This document shows positions 8,975 to 17,502 of a DNA stretch of 64,000 nucleotides, one piece after another. This DNA comes from an uncultured Chryseobacterium sp. Lineage in GTDB: Bacteria > Bacteroidota > Bacteroidia > Flavobacteriales > Weeksellaceae. How positions within the stretch are numbered: position 1 is the stretch's first letter; every line of letters begins with the position of its first letter. The position numbers and the translations under genes were made by a program. The DNA lies in contig CAJYWD010000023.1 of the NCBI GenBank assembly GCA_913778505.1, positions 1-64,000 of the forward strand. Direction: 5' to 3'. Under the pieces are notes generated by a model. It was given only the letters and a program-made list of their open reading frames with translations. It was not told where the DNA came from and did not search any database.

Positions 8975-9994
8975 TTATAACATTTTCAGGTTGTTCACTT
9001 CCTGCTCGGTAAGGATTCTCCAGTGTCCGCGTTTGATGTTTTTCTTGGTCAGTCCAGCAAACATTACTCTGTCCAGCGCTTCCACTTCGTAACCCAGCTT
9101 TTGGAAAATCCTTCTGACTACGCGGTTCCAGCCAATATGGATTTCGATGCCCACTTCATTCTTCGGTTTTCCTTCAATGAATGAAATGCTGTCTACTTCC
9201 GCTACACCTTCCTCCAGGCGGATACCATCTGCAATGGTTCTTAAATCTTCAGTCGATAATTTTCTGTCCAGCGTCACGTGATAGATTTTTCTCATATTGA
9301 AAGATGGATGCGTTAACTTCTTGGTCATGTGTCCGTCGTTCGTCAAAAGAATAACACCTGTCGTCTGTCTGTCCAGTCTCCCAACAGGAAAAATTCTGTA
9401 CGGCGATGCATTGGCTGTCAGGTCCATCACGGTCTTTCTGGCTTTCTCATCCTTGGTGGTAGAGATATAGCCTTTTGGTTTGTTGAGAAGAACATATACC
9501 GGTTTTTCCGGGGTGATATTCTGCCCATCAAAGACCACGCGATCCGTTTTCTGAACCTGATAGCCCATTTCGGTTACCACTTTTCCATTTACTTCTACAA
9601 GACCTTGCGTAATCAGTTCATCCGCTTCTCTCCTGCTACAAATCCCCGAATTGGCTATATACTTATTAAGTCGGATAGAATCTTTAAAAACCTCCTTGCT
9701 TATTTTCTCAAATCTTCTTTTTTGGATAAAAGATTTCGTTTTGTCCTCATCTCTTTCGGCGCGGCTGAAAGGCTTTTTCGGGCCAAATTTTCTATCGCCG
9801 TTTTCGTATTTGTCACGGCTGTCGAAACGGTCTCCGCCTCGTGTGGTTTTTGGGCCTTTGGAATTTCCGAAAGATTTTCCTCCACCGGCGCTGCCTCTTC
9901 TGTCGCTGGAGCTACGGGCGTTTCCGGAAGGTCTGCTGCCTCCGGATGGTCTTGGTTTTCTGTTTCTACCTGATTGATTTCCGTCTCCGCTCAT
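8975..9994 (-). CDS. rluB: Pseudouridine synthase, RsuA/RluB family
   Basis: The protein has a Ser/Gly/Arg-rich disordered tail (residues 1-80), an S4 RNA-binding domain (about 107-150: IRLNKYIANSGICSRREADE), and the RsuA/RluB catalytic domain with PVGRLDRQTTGVILLTNDG; Asp208 in GRLD is the expected nucleophile. VLLNKPKGYIST and a C-terminal VVRRIFQKLGYEVEALDRV are also family features. It would convert a uridine in rRNA to pseudouridine, most likely 23S rRNA position 2605 by analogy with RluB. The low-complexity basic N-terminal extension is common in Bacteroidota members. Confidence 0.9.
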   Translation of the reverse strand: MSGDGNQSGRNRKPRPSGGSRPSGNARSSSDRRGSAGGGKSFGNSKGPKTTRGGDRFDSRDKYENGDRKFGPKKPFSRAERDEDKTKSFIQKRRFEKISKEVFKDSIRLNKYIANSGICSRREADELITQGLVEVNGKVVTEMGYQVQKTDRVVFDGQNITPEKPVYVLLNKPKGYISTTKDEKARKTVMDLTANASPYRIFPVGRLDRQTTGVILLTNDGHMTKKLTHPSFNMRKIYHVTLDRKLSTEDLRTIADGIRLEEGVAEVDSISFIEGKPKNEVGIEIHIGWNRVVRRIFQKLGYEVEALDRVMFAGLTKKNIKRGHWRILTEQEVNNLKML

Positions 9995-10009
9995 TTACTA
10001 AAATTTTTG

Positions 10010-10017
10010 CAAAGATA
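10010..10017 (-). promoter_or_regulatory. Promoter -7 box for rluB
   Basis: Minus-strand TATCTTTG matches the Bacteroidota TAnnTTTG box, 15 bases before the start codon. No clear -33 element was found at the usual spacing. Confidence 0.5.
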
Positions 10018-10116
10018 GTGAATTACTTAAGAAATCGCTATTTATTTGAAATTCCAAATGTTAATGGCACTATAACGATTGCATAGGATTGATTAAAGCG
10101 GAAAGTGAGAATGCGG

Positions 10117-10565
10117 TCATCTTAAAGAGTTCTTGTAAAAAATATATAATCCGTAGCAATAGGTTCCAAACCAGCTTCCTTCCTGTAATGCAATCTGACC
10201 ACGATGATAAGTGGAATGATTAATAAAATGGAACAAAACATCCTGAATCACATTTGTAAACGCCATTCCTTTTGAAGTTTTGTAGCTAATCAATTCGTCG
10301 AGGCTTCGTTCATTTACGATTTTGCAGCTTTGGTAATAATTGTCTGAATTGATACTTAACAGTTGATCATCAGGGTAATCTGCCAGATTTGAAACGTATC
10401 CAGATTAAGGATTCTTGCATTCCAAATCTGATGAGCATTCAGAATATGGTTAAGAAGATTCTTTCCTCTCTCCGACCACGCAGAATCATTGTCAAGAAAA
10501 TTCTGAATCTACAATTGGTTGAAATACAGATGGTATTCTAAAAGGTTTTTGAAATGGTCTTTCAT
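10117..10565 (-). pseudogene. Broken DinB-family protein gene
   Basis: Read on the minus strand this starts MKDHFKNLLEYHLYFNQ, meets an in-frame TAG at codon 19, continues as IQNFLDNDSAWSERGKNLL with NHILNAHQIWNARI, and then needs a frame change to give LADYPDDQLL and finally HFINHSTYHRGQIALQEG. The last segment is the HxxxHRGQ metal-binding signature of DinB/YfiT-like four-helix proteins. One nonsense codon plus one frameshift make it non-functional unless they are sequence errors. Its ATG overlaps the stop of the mutA-type gene (ATGA), so it was translationally coupled to it. Confidence 0.8.
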
Positions 10566-11719
10566 GATTCAAACATCTCAGCAAGACGAACTTTTCTGAT
10601 TTCATCAGCATGATAAAGTTCTTCTGCCGATTTTATGACTTCCAATTTTGGATAAAGATTCACGCCGATCAATTTGATTCTGCCATCTTCTACCAGGCTT
10701 TGCTCTTTCACAGCTTGGTCAAAGATCATTTTCTGGATCTCTTCGGATTTCAGTACTTCCAGATAACCGCCTTTTTCCTCGATTTCCAGGAATAATTTCC
10801 AGGATTTTTCTGCAAATTGTTGTGTGATATCTTCCACGAAATAACTTCCGGAAGCCGCGTCTTCAAACACATTGATGATACTTTCGTACGCCAGAACAAT
10901 CTGTTGTTTGAAAGATATTTCCTTAGACAATCCGCTTTGATTTTCAAGTTTGTAGTCATTGGAAAAAACCGCATCTGCGCCGCCAATCATCGCGGAAGCC
11001 AGCTCCAGCGTAGAACGGATCAGGTTATTTTCTTCATCATTTTTAGCTTTATTTCTTAATGATGTTTCGGCAAAAATGTAGGGAATCAGATCTTTCTCAA
11101 ATTCTTTTGACAACTGATTGAACAGATATTTGAAAGCTCTGATTTTAGCGATTTCAAAGAAATAATTGGAACCAATCGCAAACCTGAAAACCAATTTTTC
11201 AAGAATCTCCGGACCGAATTTCTCTACCAATTCTTTAGACTTCGCCAAAGCGAAACTTAACTGCTGAATGATAGAAGCGCCGGCATTCTGATGCAGACTG
11301 ACATCAACGCCAATCTGTCTTTCAAAAGATTTTGATAATAATTCGCCAGCTGAATGTTCATCGATTACGGCGTTTTTATCATCCGAAAATACATCAATCA
11401 GGGAAAAATAGCGGTTGGATTCTTCGGTCAGAATATGTTCAGCCAAATCCTGATTATTGATGAAAATCGCTTTTTCCTGCAGGCCTTCTACATTTTCATT
11501 CAAAAGGAAAGCAAAGGCCTGTTCCTCCAAAACTTCCTGATAAAGCGCCACCAGATGCGTGCTCTCCTCCACTTTGGGAAGTATTCTGCTCTCGGAATTA
11601 GTTTGATAATAAGGCCTTACAACAATACCTTCCAGATTTTCCTTTTCGAGTATTGTGTATATATCTTCTGCTTTCAATTGTTTCCGAACCAGTTTTTCCC
11701 ATTGGTCAAATCCATTCAT
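10562..11719 (-). CDS. mutA: Methylmalonyl-CoA mutase small subunit
   Basis: The 385-residue protein matches the small (beta) subunit of B12-dependent methylmalonyl-CoA mutase. It keeps the TIM-barrel-like region with GVDVSLHQNAGASIIQQLSFALAKS, FAIGSNYFFEIAKIRAF, then NLIRSTLELASAMIGGADAV and YFVEDITQQFAEKSW. It has no C-terminal cobalamin-binding domain and is shorter than most homologues. The catalytic large subunit (mutB), expected next to it, is not in this window, since the next gene is a broken dinB-like frame. It is thought to pair with MutB in propionate/succinyl-CoA interconversion. Confidence 0.88.
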   Translation of the reverse strand: MNGFDQWEKLVRKQLKAEDIYTILEKENLEGIVVRPYYQTNSESRILPKVEESTHLVALYQEVLEEQAFAFLLNENVEGLQEKAIFINNQDLAEHILTEESNRYFSLIDVFSDDKNAVIDEHSAGELLSKSFERQIGVDVSLHQNAGASIIQQLSFALAKSKELVEKFGPEILEKLVFRFAIGSNYFFEIAKIRAFKYLFNQLSKEFEKDLIPYIFAETSLRNKAKNDEENNLIRSTLELASAMIGGADAVFSNDYKLENQSGLSKEISFKQQIVLAYESIINVFEDAASGSYFVEDITQQFAEKSWKLFLEIEEKGGYLEVLKSEEIQKMIFDQAVKEQSLVEDGRIKLIGVNLYPKLEVIKSAEELYHADEIRKVRLAEMFES

Positions 11720-11798
11720 CGTGTGAGAAATTTAATTCTGAAAAGTACAAATTTCACAGCAAACACGGTAAAATATCTCCGGATAAAAATTTTGTAAA

Positions 11799-11830
11799 AA
11801 CAAAAAACCTTCTTAGTGTGTAAGAAGGTT
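11799..11830 (-). terminator. Intrinsic terminator after divIC
   Basis: Minus-strand AACCTTCTTA pairs with TAAGAAGGTT around a short loop and runs into T-rich sequence. It separates divIC from mutA. Confidence 0.88.
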
Positions 11831-11838
11831 AGTTAATA

Positions 11839-12189
11839 TTACTGTTTTGCAATTTTGGAACTGTCTACCACCAGGATAAAGATTTCCTCATTGGGTTTCT
11901 TCATAAAGTAGTTTTCGCGCGCGTATTTTTGCTTTTCTTCTTTGTTGTTCATCAGTTTCCGGTAGAATTTGTCATTTTTTTCATATTCGGATTTGTAGAA
12001 ATTCAGCTGGCTTTCATACCTTTTGATTTCGCCATTCAGTTCATTGATAACGAGAAAAGAAGTGCTGTCAAAAAATATCATCCATACCAGAAATCCTATG
12101 AGAGTCAGAACATACTTATTGAAAACGTAGGTCCGGAAAAACTGCATTGCCGGCGATTTTTTCCTGATATCTTTGATGAGTTCTTTCAT
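11839..12189 (-). CDS. divIC: FtsB/DivIC-type septum formation protein
   Basis: This is a 116-residue bitopic membrane protein: a short basic cytoplasmic start, one span at about residues 25-48 (YVLTLIGFLVWMIFF), then a periplasmic coiled coil (INELNGEIKRYESQLNFYKSEYEKND) ending in YARENYFMKKPNEEIFILV. That layout, with the YxARExYxMKKPGE-like segment, is the signature of Bacteroidota FtsB/DivIC proteins, which bridge FtsL and FtsQ in the divisome. It starts 11 bases after the udk stop and is probably co-transcribed with it. Confidence 0.9.
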   Translation of the reverse strand: MKELIKDIRKKSPAMQFFRTYVFNKYVLTLIGFLVWMIFFDSTSFLVINELNGEIKRYESQLNFYKSEYEKNDKFYRKLMNNKEEKQKYARENYFMKKPNEEIFILVVDSSKIAKQ

Positions 12190-12200
12190 TGTGGATACTA

Positions 12201-12818
12201 TTAATGAACTTTTTTAAGTGAATTATTGATCACAGTGGTCAGAAAATCGATCGCTACAGAATTTTGTTTCATATTCGGAACGATAAGGTCTGCTTCATTT
12301 TTGGAAGGTTCGATAAATTCCTGGTGCATTGGTTTCAAAGTTGTCTGATAACGGTGCAGAACTTCCTGCAAATCTCTTCCTCTTTCCTGTGTATCTCTGC
12401 GGATTCTTCTAATCAATCTCTCGTCGGAATCTGCGTGTACGAAAACTTTGAGATTGAATTCTTTTAATAATTCCTTATTAGTCAGGACCAAAATTCCTTC
12501 CACGATCAGAACATTTCTAGGTTCTACAACTACATGGTCACCGGTTCTGGAATGTGTTACGAAAGAATAAATGGGCTGTTCTATATTCTGATTATTTTTA
12601 AGTGCTTTCACATGCTCCAGTAATAACTCAAAATCGATGGATTTTGGATGATCATAATTCAGGACTTCTCTTTCTGATAAAGTAAGATTCGGATTATCGT
12701 GATAATAATTGTCCTGAGACAGGACGTTAACGCCTTCCAGATTAAGCTGTTGAAGGATTTTATTAACCACAGTTGTTTTTCCGGAACCTGTTCCTCCGGC
12801 GATACCGATCACGAGCAT
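12201..12818 (-). CDS. udk: Uridine kinase
   Basis: The 205-residue protein has a P-loop at residues 5-16 (GIAGGTGSGKTT), then LSQDNYYHD, NYDHPKSIDFELL, the VEGILVLTNKELL region and RRIRRDTQERGRD, which together identify uridine/cytidine kinase. It phosphorylates uridine or cytidine to the monophosphate with ATP or GTP in pyrimidine salvage. The length matches the family. It heads a short operon with divIC and is preceded by the best-matching promoter in the window. Confidence 0.95.
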   Translation of the reverse strand: MLVIGIAGGTGSGKTTVVNKILQQLNLEGVNVLSQDNYYHDNPNLTLSEREVLNYDHPKSIDFELLLEHVKALKNNQNIEQPIYSFVTHSRTGDHVVVEPRNVLIVEGILVLTNKELLKEFNLKVFVHADSDERLIRRIRRDTQERGRDLQEVLHRYQTTLKPMHQEFIEPSKNEADLIVPNMKQNSVAIDFLTTVINNSLKKVH

Positions 12819-12832
12819 TTTAAACTTTTTTA

Positions 12833-12865
12833 CAAAAGTACTATAAATTTTTTTTCAGATTCAAA
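12833..12865 (-). promoter_or_regulatory. Bacteroidota-type promoter of udk-divIC
   Basis: On the minus strand TTTG is followed, after exactly 21 bases, by TACTTTTG, matching the TTTG-N(19-21)-TAnnTTTG consensus. The -7 box ends 14 bases before the udk start codon. Confidence 0.75.
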
Positions 12866-12887
12866 TAAAACTGCAAATTACGAGCGT

Positions 12888-12915
12888 AAAAAAAAGCTGC
12901 TATCTGCAGCTTTTA
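12888..12915 (-). terminator. Intrinsic terminator after the Tyr/Asn/Gln-rich lipoprotein gene
   Basis: Minus-strand AAAGCTGC pairs with GCAGCTTT around a 5-base loop and is followed by a T run. Confidence 0.85.
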
Positions 12916-12919
12916 CTCT

Positions 12920-13375
12920 CTATCTTCTTCCGTTGTTTTGTCCAGAACGCATGCCCTGTTGCTGGCTTTGCCTTTGCGGCATATTCTGAATCGCGCGCTG
13001 ACCTTGTGGCGCAGGCTGAGTCCGGACGTTGGGCTGTTGGGTATTGATCATGCCCCTATTTCTCTGGCTTCCCTGCTGAACGCGGACATTGCCGCTGTGC
13101 ATAGAATTTCGCATCGGCGAGATGACAATGTTATTTCTGAGCCTGCCTCTGGAGTTGTAAATATTTCCATTTCTGTAATAACTTCCGTTATTATCCAGAT
13201 AAACCACGTTTGGCGCATACCAATAGCCATCAGGCGCTCTGTAATAGCCATCCGTGTAACCATCCGAGTAACCTTGTGAATAAGGATCTTTATAGGCATA
13301 ATTTCCATTCGTAGCCATACAGGATGTCAATGTAATAGCGACGGATGCTGCTAGTATTTTGATTGTATTTTTCAT
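12920..13375 (-). CDS. Predicted lipoprotein, Tyr/Asn/Gln-rich
   Basis: The chosen ATG gives MKNTIKILAASVAITLTSC, a lipoprotein signal with Cys19. The mature part begins with a tyrosine- and glycine-rich repeat-like stretch (YSQGYSDGYTDGYYRAPDGYW), then YLDNNGSYYRNGNIY, and ends in a Gln/Arg/Asn-rich low-complexity tail. It probably sits in the outer membrane or periplasm. No function is recognised; similar proteins occur widely in Chryseobacterium. A longer upstream frame would destroy the signal peptide. It is transcribed alone, divergently from the XRE regulator. Confidence 0.75.
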   Translation of the reverse strand: MKNTIKILAASVAITLTSCMATNGNYAYKDPYSQGYSDGYTDGYYRAPDGYWYAPNVVYLDNNGSYYRNGNIYNSRGRLRNNIVISPMRNSMHSGNVRVQQGSQRNRGMINTQQPNVRTQPAPQGQRAIQNMPQRQSQQQGMRSGQNNGRR

Positions 13376-13500
13376 TATTTTAAATTTAGCAATCAATAAA
13401 TTACAAAGAATCTGCCAAACAATTTTCATTACCGATTCATAATTTAAAATGAAATCAAATTCAGATTAAAAGTTAATGTTATTATTAATATCATTTTGTT

Positions 13501-13508
13501 TATCTTTG
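13501..13508 (+). promoter_or_regulatory. Promoter -7 box for the XRE/S24 regulator
   Basis: TATCTTTG matches TAnnTTTG, 18 bases before the start codon. No clear -33 element was found. Confidence 0.5.
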
Positions 13509-13526
13509 TTGATATAATTAATAGCA

Positions 13527-14297
13527 ATGTCTTACCTTTCCGAAAACATCAGATTTTTAAGATCTAAAAAACAATTTTCACAACAGCGCGTGGCAGATGA
13601 GCTGGGAATCACGAGAGTGCGCTATGCTAAGTATGAAGACGCTACGTCCGAACCTCCGCTTGATCTGCTGAATAAAATTGCAAGATACTTCGGCGTGAGT
13701 GTAGATTTGCTTATCAATATTGATCTGAGGAAATTTCCTCCGGAGGATATGATGAAAATTGCGGAAAATAAAATCATCATTCCTGTAAGTGTAGATACGC
13801 AGGGAAATAACCAGATTGAGATCATTCCTCAAAAAGCTTCTATGGGTTACCTGAATGGTTTCAGCGATCCGGAATATATCGAGAGTCTCCAGACGATATC
13901 GCTGCCCTTTCTCAGAAACGGGAAATTTCGCGCATTTCCGGCGGATGGTGATTCTATGCCGCCTTATAAGGACGGAACTTACATCGTGGGGAAATATGTT
14001 GAGGACCTTTCTGAACTTAAAACCGATAAGACCTACGTTTTTATAACACTGAATGATGGAATTACCTACAAAAGATTTCAGTTTCATGAGGCGGATTCCA
14101 TCTGCGTAAAAGCTGATAATGATTTTTACGAGCCTTATAAAATTCCGCTTACGGATATCAAAGAGATTTGGGAATTTGCATGCAGCATTTCTACCCAGGA
14201 ATATGATCCGGACGAATTTTCCTCACATAATATCCAGAACCTGTTTATTGACATTAAAAAGGATCTAAAAACCATCAAAACTCAGATCCGGAGCTGA
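13527..14297 (+). CDS. XRE-family repressor with S24/LexA-like C-terminal domain
   Basis: Residues 5-65 form a helix-turn-helix (QFSQQRVADELGITRVRYAKYE). The C-terminal half is an S24-type domain with the Ser nucleophile in DGDSMPP (Ser143) and the general-base lysine in ITYKRF (Lys182). A candidate self-cleavage site is the ASMG segment near residues 104-107, in place of the usual Ala-Gly. Such proteins act as LexA/CI-like repressors that self-cleave in response to RecA, or as chromosomally fixed stress regulators. No prophage genes lie nearby, which favours a host regulator. It ends two bases from the convergent response regulator. Confidence 0.85.
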   Translation: MSYLSENIRFLRSKKQFSQQRVADELGITRVRYAKYEDATSEPPLDLLNKIARYFGVSVDLLINIDLRKFPPEDMMKIAENKIIIPVSVDTQGNNQIEIIPQKASMGYLNGFSDPEYIESLQTISLPFLRNGKFRAFPADGDSMPPYKDGTYIVGKYVEDLSELKTDKTYVFITLNDGITYKRFQFHEADSICVKADNDFYEPYKIPLTDIKEIWEFACSISTQEYDPDEFSSHNIQNLFIDIKKDLKTIKTQIRS

Positions 14298-14299
14298 TA

Positions 14300-14668
14300 T
14301 CAGGATTTTGCCAGAATTTGTTTAACGGTTTTTACAAGTTCATCTATGTTAAATGGCTTAGACATAAACTGCGTGGCACCAGCCTGTATTGCAGCTTGTT
14401 CCTCATTACGGCTTGCAGACAGAACCAGAATTGGTAAATCAGCCTTGATCTCTTGGCTTCTCAGCATTTTCATGATGTCGTAGCCTGACAGCACCGGCAT
14501 CCAAAGATCAAGAATCAGAAGATCAGGATTTTCAGTAGCCAGAAGATTCATCAGCAAGGTGCTGTCCGAGACTTTTACAATGTCAAAACCTTCCATTTCA
14601 AGAATCAGATCCAAAACATCCAATATCCCCAAATCGTCATCACAAAGTATAATTTTGGTCTTTTTCAT
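14300..14668 (-). CDS. CheY-like single-domain response regulator
   Basis: A receiver domain alone (122 residues): the acidic pocket DDD at residues 10-12, the phospho-acceptor Asp54 in LLILDLWMP, the Thr/Ser switch in LVLSAS and Lys104 in MSKPF. No output domain is present. It directly follows the LOV histidine kinase gene with a gap of one base, so the two form a cognate pair. The signal probably passes onward by protein-protein contact or phosphorelay. Confidence 0.92.
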   Translation of the reverse strand: MKKTKIILCDDDLGILDVLDLILEMEGFDIVKVSDSTLLMNLLATENPDLLILDLWMPVLSGYDIMKMLRSQEIKADLPILVLSASRNEEQAAIQAGATQFMSKPFNIDELVKTVKQILAKS

Positions 14669-14669
14669 A

Positions 14670-16232
14670 CTACGATTTGCTTTTTACGGGTAAAGTGAAA
14701 TTAAATACAGAACCAGTACCCAGTTCGGATTCTATCCAGATTGAACCATTGTGATTATCAATGATTTCCTTGCATATATAAAGGCCGATTCCCATTCCAG
14801 GAAATTTTTTCTGTGTCTCTCCGGAGCGGTAAAATCGCTGAAAAACCTTGGATTGATCTTCCTTGGAAATTCCGAATCCGTGATCTTTTACCGAAACTTT
14901 CAGGTAATCGGAAACTTTCGAAACACTTACTGCAATTTCCATATTGTTGGGAGAATACTTAATGGCGTTGGTAAGCAGATTATTGATGACTTGCGTGATT
15001 TGCAGTTCATCAGCGCATACATTGTCCTCTATGGTGTAGAGATCCAGTTTGATATGATGGTTTTTGTGCGCAATCGCCATCTGATCTACACAGCTTTGAA
15101 TAACATCATTCAGCTGAAAATCTTCTTTATGAGACTCAATAAAACCGGATTGTATCTTAGAGGTATCCAGAAGATCGGAGATGAGATTGTTGAGACGGTC
15201 TACCTGCATGGCAACTTTTTCCAACAATCCTCTGTATCGCGGATTTGCATTTCCATCAGGAAGTCTCTGTAGAAGTTGTACCAGTCCGTGAATGCTGGTG
15301 AGCGGTGTTTTCAGCTCATGGCTGGCAATTGAAAGAAAATCATCTTTCCGTCTTTCTATTTCCGTGCGATCCGTAGCATCTTCTACCGCCAGAAGAATGC
15401 GATCTTTATATTCTCCGTCAAACTCGATCCTGTGCGCATTAAGTATCATCGTTTTTCTTCCGATATGCGGAAAGTCATGCTCCACCACGAAATCGATTAC
15501 GGGATTGCTGGTCGGGAGGATTTTCATCAGTAACTCGCGCAACTGAGGAATATCCCATTGATTGTTACCTAAATCATAAAGCACCTTTCCGATGGTGTCC
15601 TCGGAAGACACCTTGAACGTCTTAAAGAAGTGCGTATTAGCGCTTAAAACCACAAATTTCTCATCTAATACCAGCAAACTTTCCCGCACAGTCTGCACAA
15701 TACTGGATAGAAACATTTCTTTCTCGCGGAGTTCTTTGGTGCGGTCGTTCACTTTGCGATCTACTGAAGCCTTCTCTTCCCGCAATTCATGCTCTATTTC
15801 CTTCAAATGGGTGATATCATTCTGAACGCCAATGTAATGCGTTGTTTTTCCGTTTCGATCCTTTACAGGCGATACAAATAACTCATTATAAAAGAGGTCA
15901 CCATTTTTTTTGTAATTTCTGATAATTACCCGGCTTTCTTTTTCCTCCTCCACAGATTTTTTGATGATGTTCCGCTCAGGTTGCGCACGGTCATTATTCT
16001 GCAGAAAACGGCAATTATGCCCAATGATCTCTTCCCGGGTGTAACCGGTAATCTTCTCAAAAGCTTTGTTGCAGTAGATGATGGGATTATCTTCCAGGTT
16101 GTTATCCGTAATGATTATTCCTGAGTTGGAAGAATCAAGTGCTTGCTGAAACAGATTGATATCGTTATGAGTAATATTGTCCAATTGATTAATTTTGATG
16201 AAGGCTTTACCAGAATTGTGCCTAATAATCAA
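14670..16232 (-). CDS. LOV-PAS sensor histidine kinase (probable blue-light receptor)
   Basis: Residues about 28-142 form a LOV-type PAS domain with the full flavin signature: GHNCRFLQ (Cys74 is the expected FMN-adduct cysteine), Asn106 and Asn116 in NYKKNGDLFYNEL, and Gln137 in YIGVQNDIT. A coiled linker and a second PAS domain (about 175-290) precede the HisKA box with His305 in SIASHELKTPL and an ATPase domain with NLLTNAIKYS, DHGFGIS and GMGIGLYICKEI. Light would switch autophosphorylation and phosphotransfer to the adjacent CheY-like protein. The start is the weak point: the longest frame begins with TTG, and no ATG exists before the LOV domain. Confidence 0.9.
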   Translation of the reverse strand: MIIRHNSGKAFIKINQLDNITHNDINLFQQALDSSNSGIIITDNNLEDNPIIYCNKAFEKITGYTREEIIGHNCRFLQNNDRAQPERNIIKKSVEEEKESRVIIRNYKKNGDLFYNELFVSPVKDRNGKTTHYIGVQNDITHLKEIEHELREEKASVDRKVNDRTKELREKEMFLSSIVQTVRESLLVLDEKFVVLSANTHFFKTFKVSSEDTIGKVLYDLGNNQWDIPQLRELLMKILPTSNPVIDFVVEHDFPHIGRKTMILNAHRIEFDGEYKDRILLAVEDATDRTEIERRKDDFLSIASHELKTPLTSIHGLVQLLQRLPDGNANPRYRGLLEKVAMQVDRLNNLISDLLDTSKIQSGFIESHKEDFQLNDVIQSCVDQMAIAHKNHHIKLDLYTIEDNVCADELQITQVINNLLTNAIKYSPNNMEIAVSVSKVSDYLKVSVKDHGFGISKEDQSKVFQRFYRSGETQKKFPGMGIGLYICKEIIDNHNGSIWIESELGTGSVFNFTLPVKSKS

Positions 16233-16404
16233 ATTTGTTCTTAATTAACCTTAATATTTTAAGGGTGATGATATTTTGGCGAGCAATCATTGAATTTGCT
16301 CTCATAAAATGATACGATTTCGAAATTAATAAAATATAGACATTCTTGGAATGCCGATTGTATAGCATAGCGCCTATCAATATTAATCACCAAATTATAT
16401 TATT

Positions 16405-17313
16405 ATGAATGATCAAGTATCAGACACAGCCAAAGGACTGGAAGATCCAAGAGACAAACATCCAAAACCACCATTTAACAAGCAATTTCAGCCCTTCCCG
16501 GGTCTGGCTGGTAAAATGGATCCTGTGCCGGATCACGGGGAGAAAAGTTACGTCGGTTCCGGACGGCTTGCCGGAAGAAAAGCACTAATCACAGGCGGAG
16601 ATTCGGGAATTGGCCGTGCAGCGGCTATTGCCTTTGCCCGCGAAGGTGCGGATGTCGCCATCAATTATTTGCCTGAAGAGGAATCCGATGCCCAAGAGGT
16701 TATTACCCTGATTGAAGAAGCCGGCAGAAAAGCTGTTGCCATACCCGGAGATCTTCGTGAAGAAAGTTTCTGCGAAAAACTCGTTCACGATGCAGCAGAC
16801 CAGCTCGGCGGACTTGATATTCTTGTGAATAACGCAGGACACCAGAAAAGCAATGAATCTATTCTGGATATCTCCACGGAAGCTTTTGACCGCACGATGA
16901 AGACCAATATCTATGCGCCGTTCTGGATTATCAAAGCTGCCTTGCGTCATCTCAAGCCGGGTTCCAGTATCATCGGTTTGTCATCGGTACAGGCTTATGA
17001 TCCTTCCGCCGATCTTTATGACTATGCTCAGACGAAAGCCGCAACCACGAGTTACGTCAAATCACTCGCTAAGCAGCTGGGGCCAAAAGGTATCCGTGTA
17101 AACGGTGTTGCGCCAGGGCCGGTGTGGACAGCATTGGAAGTGAGTGGCGGACAGACACAGGAAAATCTGGTGAAATTCGGGGATGATACTGCTTTCGGAA
17201 GACCCGGACAGCCTGCGGAACTTGCTTCCATTTTTGTTCAGCTTGCGGATAATACCGGGAGTTTTGCCACCGGACAAATATATGGTTCTGCCGGAGGAAG
17301 CGGCCAGCCATAA
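16405..17313 (+). CDS. SDR oxidoreductase, YghA/YdaD-like
   Basis: The 302-residue protein has a Pro/Lys-rich N-terminal extension typical of the YghA/YdaD group, a Rossmann NAD(P) motif TGGDSGIG (residues 63-70), NNAG (142-145), an active-site serine around 193-194 and the YxxxK pair Tyr207/Lys211 (YDYAQTK). PGPVWTAL and GQIYGSAGG end the fold. Members are general-stress-associated short-chain dehydrogenases; the substrate is unknown. It is a single gene closed by a terminator. Confidence 0.9.
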   Translation: MNDQVSDTAKGLEDPRDKHPKPPFNKQFQPFPGLAGKMDPVPDHGEKSYVGSGRLAGRKALITGGDSGIGRAAAIAFAREGADVAINYLPEEESDAQEVITLIEEAGRKAVAIPGDLREESFCEKLVHDAADQLGGLDILVNNAGHQKSNESILDISTEAFDRTMKTNIYAPFWIIKAALRHLKPGSSIIGLSSVQAYDPSADLYDYAQTKAATTSYVKSLAKQLGPKGIRVNGVAPGPVWTALEVSGGQTQENLVKFGDDTAFGRPGQPAELASIFVQLADNTGSFATGQIYGSAGGSGQP

Positions 17314-17320
17314 TATCATG

Positions 17321-17350
17321 AAAGGTCATCGGGAAACGGTGACCTTTTTT
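17321..17350 (+). terminator. Intrinsic terminator after the SDR gene
   Basis: AAAGGTCA pairs with TGACCTTT around an 11-base loop and runs into a T run. Confidence 0.85.
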
Positions 17351-17439
17351 ACCGGTAAACTTATTTTTATTGAAAAAAAAAATTAAAAAACTGATCAAGG
17401 TCATACTTTGCTTTTTAATTTTTTTAATATGTTTGCAAT

Positions 17440-17460
17440 CTCCCAATCTGGGAGTTTTTT
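17440..17460 (+). terminator. Terminator-like hairpin I
   Basis: CTCCC pairs with GGGAG around a 5-base loop and is followed by six T. Confidence 0.7.
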
Positions 17461-17476
17461 CATCATTTGTGTTTTT

Positions 17477-17502
17477 ACTTCCCTTCGGGGAAGTTTTTTT
17501 TT
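17477..17502 (+). terminator. Terminator-like hairpin II (UUCG loop)
   Basis: ACTTCCC pairs with GGGAAGT around a TTCG tetraloop and is followed by a long T run. Confidence 0.8.

Noticed and set aside
9329-9973. Plus-strand frame of over 200 codons opposite rluB
   Set aside because: Shadow of the Gly/Ser/Arg-rich rluB sequence; no domain and no ribosome-binding context.
13527-14297. Prophage CI repressor
   Set aside because: The protein is of the XRE/S24 type, but no phage structural, integrase or lysis genes lie near it.
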